From: an uncultured Bacilli bacterium
GTDB taxonomy: Bacteria > Bacillota_I > Bacilli_A > RF39 > UBA660
Length of the DNA stretch: 7,223 nucleotides
Direction: 5' to 3'
NCBI GenBank assembly: GCA_947630515.1
Contig: CANRHY010000049.1
Span: forward strand, 1-7,223
The notes under the pieces are model-generated. The model was not told where the DNA came from, did no database searches, and saw only the letters and a program-made list of their open reading frames with translations. Below are positions 1 through 6,600 of the stretch, in pieces. The stretch's first letter is position 1. Every line of letters begins with the position of its first letter. The position numbers and the translations under genes were made by a program.

Positions 1-319
1 TAGCTAGAAAAGTACTACCTAATATTCTATTTAATCCTGGGGTAATAAAATCTACTTTACTTTCTAAGTTAAATTCTACATATTCGTTATCTTTATTTGT
101 TATTTTAAGTGTGTTATTTTCGTTAGTTTCTTTTATATAGGAAAGTATTTCTTCATAAGTAGAACCACTTTTGTATAAATCTACTACGTCTGTAGTAAGA
201 CTTTCTAATTCATTAGTTCTTATTATTACTCTTCCAATATCAATTCCTGCGAAAAAGAGTAGAATTACTACAGGAAGTATTATTACAAATTCTACTAATG
301 CTTGCCCCTTTTTGTTCAT
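1..319 (-). CDS. TadE-like minor pilin/pseudopilin, 3' end cut by window edge
   Basis: 106 codons are visible from the ATG at 319 and the frame is still open at base 1. The N-terminus reads MNKKGQALVEF followed by a hydrophobic stretch (about residues 11-25) and then GIDIGR. This is the TadE family pattern: a class III prepilin signal with cleavage expected after Gly6, Glu at mature position +5, one N-terminal membrane helix, and an Asp-Phe/Ile-Gly-Arg motif. TadE-type pseudopilins are membrane-anchored accessory subunits of the Tad/Flp pilus and are matured by the TadV-type prepilin peptidase; that is family knowledge. The rest (residues 35-106) is a soluble domain ending near a TPGLNRILGS segment, so the gene is probably nearly complete. 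A strong AGGAGG (324-329) lies 4 bases before the ATG. The gene starts 12 bases after the Flp-type pilin, so the two are almost certainly co-transcribed. It could equally be a TadF/TadG-type relative; the missing end would help decide. Confidence 0.8.
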   Translation of the reverse strand, partial: MNKKGQALVEFVIILPVVILLFFAGIDIGRVIIRTNELESLTTDVVDLYKSGSTYEEILSYIKETNENNTLKITNKDNEYVEFNLESKVDFITPGLNRILGSTFLA

Positions 320-331
320 AAATCCTCCTAG

Positions 332-520
332 TTATTCGCAGTAACCTTCTCCTGGATTTTCTCCTTCAACATATTCTTGCATAGCAAGACCACACCCAGC
401 TTTTGTTATCGCATCTTTTAAGTAACCACCAAATAGGTTTACTACGGTGATAGCTATTATGCTTATAAGTGCGATTATAAGGACATATTCTGTAAGTGCT
501 TGACCATTTTTATTTACCAT
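332..520 (-). CDS. Flp/Fap-type pilin (Tad pilus major subunit family)
   Basis: This 62-residue protein begins MVNKNGQALTEY and continues with a hydrophobic helix (about residues 12-30, VLIIALISIIAITVV) and then FGGYLKDAITKAG. This is the standard Flp pilin layout: short basic leader, cleavage after Gly6, Glu at +5 and Tyr at +6 of the mature form, one hydrophobic assembly helix, and a small polar tail. The family is assembled into thin Tad pili used in adhesion and sometimes in DNA uptake. The tail after residue 42 is longer than in minimal Flp pilins, is acidic, and carries two cysteines (C43 and C61) that could form a disulfide outside the cell; that role is inferred. A GGTGA-type ribosome site (within 528-534) lies 7 bases before the ATG, and a good promoter sits at 541-569. 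It is the first gene of an operon with the TadE-like gene downstream. Confidence 0.85.
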   Translation of the reverse strand: MVNKNGQALTEYVLIIALISIIAITVVNLFGGYLKDAITKAGCGLAMQEYVEGENPGEGYCE

Positions 521-542
521 ACTATCTTCACCCTACTATAAT
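514..542 (+). promoter_or_regulatory. Candidate promoter for the DUF192 gene, overlapping the pilin start
   Basis: TTACCA (514-519, 4 of 6 matches to the -35 consensus), a 17-base spacer and a perfect TATAAT (537-542). Transcription would start near 549 and give a leader of about 43 bases before the ATG at 592. The -35 overlaps the pilin start codon and the -10 shares bases 541-542 with the pilin -10. Called by eye in AT-rich DNA, so moderate confidence. Confidence 0.45.
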
Positions 543-569
543 TTTATAAAAATATCTTTATTTTGTCAA
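541..569 (-). promoter_or_regulatory. Sigma-70-type promoter of the pilin operon
   Basis: On the minus strand the -35 is a perfect TTGACA (564-569), the spacer is 17 bases, and the -10 is TAAAAT (541-546, 5 of 6 matches). Transcription should begin near 534, giving a leader of only about 14 bases that holds the GGTGA ribosome site. There is no TG before the -10, so this promoter should depend on -35 recognition. Confidence 0.75.
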
Positions 570-591
570 TTCAATATGATAATATTAATGT

Positions 592-909
592 ATGAAATGT
601 GTAAGTATTAATGAAAATTTAAATGTAAAGATTGCTGAAAGTTTTAAAGAGAAATTTTTTGGACTTATGGGTAAGAAAAATTTTAGATATGGGCTTCTTT
701 TAGAAAATACAAATGGGATTCATACGTTTTTTATGAGACAAAAAATTTATGTCGTTTTGTTAGATAAAGACTACAATATTTTATTTAGAGATTATGTTAA
801 ACCTTGGAGAGTTTTGTTTCCTAAAAAGGGTGTCTTTTATACTTTAGAGTTACCTTATTATGTAAAAATAGATTTTCTTAAAAAAATTATAAGTAAAATA
901 AAAGAATAA
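592..909 (+). CDS. DUF192 family protein
   Basis: The protein has 105 residues. Family landmarks are FFGLMGKK (residues 23-30; the usual GLMf/GLMg motif), GIHTFFMRQKIYVVLLDKDYNI (in place of the usual GxxxFWMkNtxixLDixFlD), and FYTLELPYY near residues 81-89 (the usual YvLEl segment). DUF192 proteins (PF02643) are small beta-barrel-like proteins of unknown function. The usual Trp of the FWM motif is Phe here, and the glycine after the YvLEl segment is replaced, so this is a divergent member. No signal peptide is visible. The start is fixed by an in-frame stop just upstream (586-588), but no Shine-Dalgarno site is visible before it. The next in-frame ATG (667) would cut into the domain. It is divergent from a Tad pilin operon, which hints at a link to pilus function (inference), and converges on the sigma operon with a shared terminator. 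Confidence 0.75.
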   Translation: MKCVSINENLNVKIAESFKEKFFGLMGKKNFRYGLLLENTNGIHTFFMRQKIYVVLLDKDYNILFRDYVKPWRVLFPKKGVFYTLELPYYVKIDFLKKIISKIKE

Positions 910-932
910 ATGAATATGTCATTTATTCTTTT
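900..932. terminator. Bidirectional hairpin terminator between convergent genes
   Basis: A perfect 14-bp inverted repeat (900-913 and 919-932, arm AAAAGAATAAATGA) with a 5-base loop. It spans the stop codons of both the DUF192 gene (907-909) and the 910-residue sigma gene (923-925). T-rich sequence follows on each strand, more so on the minus strand. The stem is AT-rich and therefore weak, but its symmetry and placement between convergent genes support a shared terminator. Confidence 0.65.
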
Positions 933-3655
933 GTAAGTGTTCTTTTGTATGGCAAAGATACACTACTTTCTACTGATTTTAAGTAATCAAGTACTACATT
1001 TCTAATGTATTCTTCTTTTACGTCATACATTATGGATATTTCTTTAGTACTTAAACTATTTGTTTTTATTCCAAGTCTATGTATTATTATATTTTTATCT
1101 AATTCACTCTTAGTACTAAGCAAATTTAATAATATATCTTCTTTATCATATAAAAATGCTTTTTTAAAGTTAGTTACTAATTCTTGTAAGTGATTTAATG
1201 CTTTTTTTAGTTCTTCTTTTTTTACAGTAGCGCTCATATTATATTTTAAGTCTTCTTTATAACAAGATTTTATTATAGAAAGTTCACTTTTAGTTAATTT
1301 TTTCATTATGTTATTTAGTACTTCAGTATTTAATTCATAAAATTCAGTTAAATCAATTTGGTTCATTTTGTTTTCATTTATTATACTTTTTAGTTTTTTT
1401 AGTATATTAGGTAAAGTTATTCGTTCATTTGAAGTTATATTAAAATATGCTTTTTTAGTTAAGTCTTTGTTATATACTTTATATAAAATATTCTTTGATT
1501 TTTGGTTTAACTTTTCTATACCTCTTATGATAGAATCTTCGTTTTCATTTAATACACTTGGTAAGTTATCTGTAATATCTAAAAGTGAAGAGTTAATTTG
1601 TCCATATTTTATGTAATATGATATATCCATAAATGCTTTATAAAGTAACCTATATTCTTTTAAAGTAAGGATACTTGATTTTAATTCATATAAATTTTTA
1701 TCATATCTTGTTTTTATTACATCTCTTTCACTCTTTGGTAATTCTTCTATTATGCTTTTAAGTTTTGGTACTTCTACATGAGGATACAACATTACTAAGT
1801 TTTGTGTTAGTCCTTTTGTTTCTTTAGAAGATGGTTCTAGTGGTAGTTTTATGCGGTTATATACAAGTAATTTGTTTAAGTTTACTAATCCTCTTACTGA
1901 TAATTCACTTAGATAATTAAAGTTAAGTGGACCAAAAGAAGATTTATAGTTAGTTAGTTCATCATTATATAAGTAAATGATAGCTTCTTTTTCTTCTTCA
2001 CTTAGGAAGTAGATACATGTTTCTATTTCTTTTAATGTAAAGCATTTAAAAGTCTCTATTAAGTTATTTTTGTTAGTTAAGTCTAGTGGGTGCATGTCTA
2101 TTAAAACATTTGCAAGAGACTTTAATACACTATTTAGTTTTGTTTCATTTTCTTTTGTTAGTGGTACTTTTAAAGTCATATAGTTATCATTATAAAGTTC
2201 TCTTAAATTTTTTTGTTTAAGAAAATCTAAATTATTTATACTTTCTATTATTTCTCTATCACTATACATTTTAAAGGCAGTGAAAAGGTTTGTTCTTATG
2301 TCATATGATTTTATGTTAGTTCTTTTATATCTTGTGTTATAGACAAATACTTCATTTTTTTGTTTAGGAGTAGTAGAAACTACAGTAGCAGGCTCATTAT
2401 TACGCGTGAATATGAAGTCTTCCATCTCTTTAGACATAGATGATTGTCTTAGTTTTCTTAGGGTACGTGACTCTCTTTCTCTTGTTATTTTATATTTTGA
2501 ACCTATTTCTTCTAATGTGTATTCTCTTCCTCCAATTAAACCAAATCTTAGCATTATTATTTCTTTTTCTCTTTCAGATAATTTTGCTATATTCATGGCT
2601 TTTATTAATACGTCTTTTAGGGAACTATTTAATACTTTATCTTCAAGTTCATCTTCTTCTTTAGTAACAAAATCTTCTAAAGAGGAGTCTCCTTCTTCAC
2701 CTATTTGCATGCTTAAACTAAGTGGCTCTTCTGTCATTTGTTCAAGTTCATTTATTTTTTGTATAGGTAAAGATAGTATTTCACTTAGTTCTTCTTTAGT
2801 AGGAGTTATTCCATATTCCATTTTGTATGACTTTATTGTTTTTAGGTATTTGTTATATACTTCAATTTTATGAACTGGTATACGTATTGTTCTTGCTTGG
2901 TCCGCGATGGCACGGGCGATGCTTTGTCTAATCCACCATGTAGCATATGTAGAAAAAGCAAAACCCTTTTTTTGGTCATATTTAGTTGCGGCTTTCATAA
3001 GACCCATACTACCTTCTTGGATTAAGTCCATTATACTAAGTCCACGATTAGTATACCATTTAGCAATGCTTACTACTAATCTTAAATTAGCTTCTACTAA
3101 GCTATTTACTGCATGAGTATCCCCAGCGTCTCTTTTATTTGCTAAATCTATTGCTTCTTCTTTAGTAATCTTAGGTATTTTTGATATCCATTTAATGTAT
3201 TGTTTAACTGAATCATCACTATAACCTGTTTCTAAATCTTTTTCTTCTATAACTTCTTCTTCATTAGTTAAGATATCATATGTATCAGTTAGTTCAGTAT
3301 ATGTATTATCATTTTTTTCTTTAGCAGTTTTTGTATAATTTAAAACTACACTACTTTTTGATAATATATATAAGTAGTCATCAATTGATGGAGTATAATC
3401 AAGTTTAGAAAAGAAATTATAGATTTTATCTAATTCTTTTTTATATGTAGAGTTTTTTTCTATTAAATTATCTATATATTTTAGTAATAAATTTTTATCT
3501 TTTGTTATGTTATCTTTTATAATACTACTAAGTTTTTCTCTTATAATACTTTCTTTTTTATAAGTATTTACTAAATTTTCAAGAGTTTCATAATCAAGAG
3601 ATAAATAACTATACTCTAAATATAAATCATTAATTAATTCTTCTTTTTGTTTCAT
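923..3655 (-). CDS. Sigma-70 family RNA polymerase sigma factor with C-terminal repeat array (910 aa), altered region 4.2
   Basis: A RpoD/SigA-type sigma core lies inside a protein more than twice the normal size. Residues 1-147 are a charged helical domain shared with the upstream paralogue. Region 1.2 is near 148-181 (DDSVKQYIKWI). Region 2 is 182-255, with LRLVVSIAKWY, LSIMDLIQEGSMGLMKA and FSTYATWWIRQ, the core-binding and -10-melting motifs. Region 3.0 is canonical (ARTIRIPVHKIE, 254-265). The 3.2 finger is GEEGDSSLEDF (319-329). Region 4 is 343-415, but the recognition helix reads TRERESRTLRKLR, lacking the four residues IRQI expected after TRER (residue 394). Residues 456-839 hold five repeats, and 840-895 a region-4.2-like helix-turn-helix (STKEISIMYDVKEEYIR). 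It should bind core polymerase and open -10 elements, but -35 reading is doubtful. The ATG is 9 bases after the upstream sigma gene with AAGGAG 5 bases away, so it is second in a two-gene operon. Whether it is the housekeeping sigma cannot be decided here. Confidence 0.92.
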   Translation of the reverse strand: MKQKEELINDLYLEYSYLSLDYETLENLVNTYKKESIIREKLSSIIKDNITKDKNLLLKYIDNLIEKNSTYKKELDKIYNFFSKLDYTPSIDDYLYILSKSSVVLNYTKTAKEKNDNTYTELTDTYDILTNEEEVIEEKDLETGYSDDSVKQYIKWISKIPKITKEEAIDLANKRDAGDTHAVNSLVEANLRLVVSIAKWYTNRGLSIMDLIQEGSMGLMKAATKYDQKKGFAFSTYATWWIRQSIARAIADQARTIRIPVHKIEVYNKYLKTIKSYKMEYGITPTKEELSEILSLPIQKINELEQMTEEPLSLSMQIGEEGDSSLEDFVTKEEDELEDKVLNSSLKDVLIKAMNIAKLSEREKEIIMLRFGLIGGREYTLEEIGSKYKITRERESRTLRKLRQSSMSKEMEDFIFTRNNEPATVVSTTPKQKNEVFVYNTRYKRTNIKSYDIRTNLFTAFKMYSDREIIESINNLDFLKQKNLRELYNDNYMTLKVPLTKENETKLNSVLKSLANVLIDMHPLDLTNKNNLIETFKCFTLKEIETCIYFLSEEEKEAIIYLYNDELTNYKSSFGPLNFNYLSELSVRGLVNLNKLLVYNRIKLPLEPSSKETKGLTQNLVMLYPHVEVPKLKSIIEELPKSERDVIKTRYDKNLYELKSSILTLKEYRLLYKAFMDISYYIKYGQINSSLLDITDNLPSVLNENEDSIIRGIEKLNQKSKNILYKVYNKDLTKKAYFNITSNERITLPNILKKLKSIINENKMNQIDLTEFYELNTEVLNNIMKKLTKSELSIIKSCYKEDLKYNMSATVKKEELKKALNHLQELVTNFKKAFLYDKEDILLNLLSTKSELDKNIIIHRLGIKTNSLSTKEISIMYDVKEEYIRNVVLDYLKSVESSVSLPYKRTLTKE
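971..1138 (-). other. Terminal HTH, sigma region 4.2-like, of the 910-aa sigma protein
   Basis: Residues 840-895. NIIIHRLGIK aligns with region 4.1 (VLSLRYNND of the paralogue), and LSTKEISIMYDVKEEYIRN aligns with LTLEEIGKKYKLTRERIRQ, followed by VVLDYLKSV against AISKLRK. This looks like a second, fuller region-4-type helix-turn-helix at the very C-terminus. The alignment was made by eye. Confidence 0.6.
1139..2290 (-). repeat. Five degenerate protein repeats in the 910-aa sigma protein
   Basis: Residues 456-839 divide into units starting near 456, 531, 619, 697 and 768 (lengths 75, 88, 78, 71 and 72). Each has an NL- or L-rich opening helix, a helix with xEI/xEL, then a short segment such as LSEEEKEAIIYLYNDELT or LNQKSKNILYKVYNKDLT, a linker, and a closing helix. 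Conservation between units is low and lies mostly in hydrophobic positions and the tyrosine of the Y-[ND]-x-[DN]-hydrophobic motif (Y488, Y563, Y651, Y728, Y799). They match the repeats of the paralogue. Confidence 0.7.
2471..2476 (-). other. Junction of a 4-codon gap in the sigma region 4.2 recognition helix
   Basis: Arg394 (2474-2476) is followed directly by Glu395 (2471-2473). In sigma-70 proteins, including the upstream paralogue, TRER is followed by IRQIE. Here the reading is TRER-ESRTLRKLR, so exactly four residues are missing while frame and flanks are intact. The minus-strand DNA at the junction is the purine run AGAGAAAGAGAG, which could have favoured slippage. Confidence 0.85.
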
Positions 3656-3660
3656 TTTTT

Positions 3661-3666
3661 CTCCTT
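3661..3666 (-). promoter_or_regulatory. Ribosome binding site overlapping the upstream stop codon
   Basis: AAGGAG on the minus strand, 5 bases before the ATG of the 910-residue sigma gene. Its first two bases are part of the TAA stop (3665-3667) of the 1130-residue sigma gene. This supports co-transcription and translational coupling of the two genes. Confidence 0.85.
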
Positions 3667-6600
3667 ATTTTAATATTAATTTTTTTTCTATTTCTTTTGT
3701 TTGTTCATCACTTTTATATGTTTTTAGGTAATATTCAAGTAATTCTAATACTTCTTTTAATTTTATGTTAAATTTAAATGATAATTCTTTAGGGGTTACT
3801 GAGTGAGGACACTCTAGAATGTAGTTTAGTAGTAACTCTAATTTTATTTCTTTAAGTCTTTCTTTTTCAAATACTCTTACTAATGCATGACGAGATGAAT
3901 TTAAAGCACTTCTTTCTTCTGTAGTTAGTGTTTTATCACTATAAGAAGTGAAGTCAGGATTATATCTTTTTATTAAAATACTTTTTTGTCTTGGTGTAAG
4001 AGAAGTTAAAGCTTGTTCTATTTCTTCTTTTGTTTTGTTAAGGTATACTGTTAAGTTTTGGTAACCATCTTTATCTTTTTCGTGCCTATTTTTTATATTA
4101 AATAAGCTTTCAAGTCTTCTTATAGCATTAGTTACTTGACTTTTTTCTTTAGGACTTAGTACATTTTTACTAAAACTTGTAAAATCACTGTTATATCTTT
4201 TTAATAAAATACTTTTTTGTACTGGAGATAATGAGTTAAGTCCATCTAAAATTTCTTCTTTTGTTTTGTTAAAGTAAACTATTAAATTTGAGTATTTACA
4301 CCTTTTTATTCCATCATCTTCATTTATTAATTTATTAATCGCGTGATAATAAAGTTGGCGCTTTTCATGTATAAAGTCAGGATTTACTATTTTTGTAAAG
4401 TCACTATTATATACAGTCATTATAATTTCTTTTTCTAGTTTAGGTAGACTTTTTACACTTTCAAGTATTTCTTCTTTAGATTTTCTTAGTAATTTAGATA
4501 AGTTTTCATATTTATATGTTTTTTCTTTAGGTTGAGACTTATCTTTTTCTACTAATTTTGTAAGTGCATTTATACTTTGGTCAAAAGATTTTTTAAAACT
4601 AAAGGGTAAGATAATACTATTATATGAAGTAAAGTCTTCATTATATCTTTTTGTGATTATTTCTTTTTGTCTAGGTGTTAGTTTTGTAAGTAATACATTT
4701 ATTTCGTCACTTGTTAAATTTAGGTATTTTTGTAAATTACTTCTTTTATCTTTTTCACTTTCTATACTTATTAGTTTCTTTTCATCTAACACTCTTTTTT
4801 GTAAGTCTATTATTATTTTTTCTAATATATTTTTTTCTTTTTCTAAAGGAGTGTTCTTAATATGAGTGAAGTCTTTATTATAAGTACTTTCTATTAATTC
4901 TCTTTGTTTTAAAGGTAAGTTTTTTAATACTACTAATAATTCTTCTTTAGTTATTTCTAAGTAATTTAGTAAGTTATCAATTAAGTATACGTCACTTTGA
5001 GAGTTTTCTATTATTTTATGTAAATTTATAAGGGCAGCAGAAAATAATTTATAGTTATGGTTATCTAACTCTGTTATTTTATAATCAGTGTAGTCCTCAT
5101 TATATATAGAATTTATTATATATTGATTATTTGGTTTTAGTAACTTAATTATATTAGTTAATTCGTCCTTAGTTAGATTTGTGCTTTTTAATAGATTTCT
5201 ATTATTTATTATTTCTGTTACTTTTTCTTTAAATAAAATTCTATGAATTTTAAGCATTAAATTATTTAGTTTAATTCTATCACTTTTAGATATATTATAA
5301 TTTATTAATACATAATTTTTGTCATAGTAATTATTTAATAGATTTTTTTCTTCTAAAGTAAGATTATTTAACCCATATAAAACTTGAGTACTTGTAAAAC
5401 CTATAAAGTGATTATATAAATTATCTCTTCTTTCACTATCTGTGTCATAGTTAGTTTTTGAGTGTTTTTTTATTTTTTCTATTATGTAATTTATGTTCGT
5501 TTTGTCTTCATAATTTAATTTAAGTTTGTTAAATGTATATTCATCATAATATGTATATAAGATATCTTTTTCTTTTTGAGTAAGTTCTTTTATAACAGAA
5601 AGTACACTAAATATATCATAATTTTTAAAGTTATATATTATATTTTTTTTAGTTAATCTACCACTTAAGTTTTTTTCACTATTAGTAAATGATTTTAGGT
5701 ATTCTTTTTCTTTTTCTAAAGAAGTAAATAAAAGACCTTTAGCTTCATCTTCTATGTAAGGGGCAAGGAGCCTTAATACTTGTTTTTTTCTTAATTTGCT
5801 TATTGCGCGTATTTCTATTTGTCTTATTCTTTCTCTTGTTAATTTATACTTTTTGCCTATTTCTTCTAGTGTTAATTTTTTATCATTATTATATCTTAGA
5901 GAAAGAACTTCTATTTCTCTTTGGGTTAAGTTAGCTAAAGCAAATGCTTTATTTAGTGTGTCTTTTAATGAGTCATCTAATACTTTATCTTCTACTACAG
6001 CAGTTTCGTCTTTTATAAAAATTTCTAAAGTATCTCCTTCACTTTCTATTTGATAATCTATACTTCTTACGTCTTCTAAGTAACTTAAATATTCTTTTAC
6101 TTTATTTTCGTCTATTTTTAACAACTTAGATAATTCTTTTTCATTTAATGTTTTACCCATTTGTTGTTCTAGTGAATCTTTTTTCTTTTTAAATTTTTGA
6201 ACTTCATAAAACATGTATGCAGGAAGAGTTATCATTCTTGATTTTTCTTCTATTGCACGCGAGATTGATTGTCTTATCCACCAAGTGGCATATGTAGAAA
6301 ATTTATATCCTTTTTTATAATCAAATCTGTCTATTGCTTTTAGTAGTCCTAAGTTTCCTTCTTGTATCATATCAAGAAATTCTAGTTTAGCATTTTGGTA
6401 TTTTTTTGCAATGCTAACTACTAATTTTAGATTATGTGCGGCTATTTCTTCTTTAGCGTATTTACTTCCATTTTCTAATTTTTTAAATAATTCTGTTTCT
6501 TCTTCTTTTGTAAGTAATGGGTTAACACTGGCCCAGTAGAGATATTGTTTTACTGCATCTACATTATAATAATCACCTTCTTTAGTGCTTTCAAGTGTTT

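Noticed and set aside
563..591. An alternative plus-strand promoter (TTGTCA with a -10 near 586-591) giving a leaderless DUF192 mRNA
   Set aside because: The -10 candidate TAATGT matches only 3 of 6 positions and would place the start site inside the coding region. The TATAAT at 537-542 is the better candidate.
2440..2500. A frameshift or pseudogene in the 910-residue sigma gene
   Set aside because: The gap is exactly 12 bases, the frame stays open for more than 500 codons afterwards, and the downstream repeats match those of the paralogue, so the gene appears intact.
2406..2873. A 155-codon open frame on the plus strand opposite the sigma core, plus other plus-strand frames of 62-85 codons within 1005-6053
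   Set aside because: They lie wholly antisense to clear sigma coding sequence, are rich in Ser, Leu, Ile and Phe as expected from the reverse complement of AT-rich coding DNA, have no visible ribosome sites, and resemble no family.
3842..5644. A CRISPR array or non-coding tandem repeat
   Set aside because: The spacing is about 216-237 bases, the copies diverge at third codon positions while keeping frame, and the similarity is at protein level, so this is a coding repeat.
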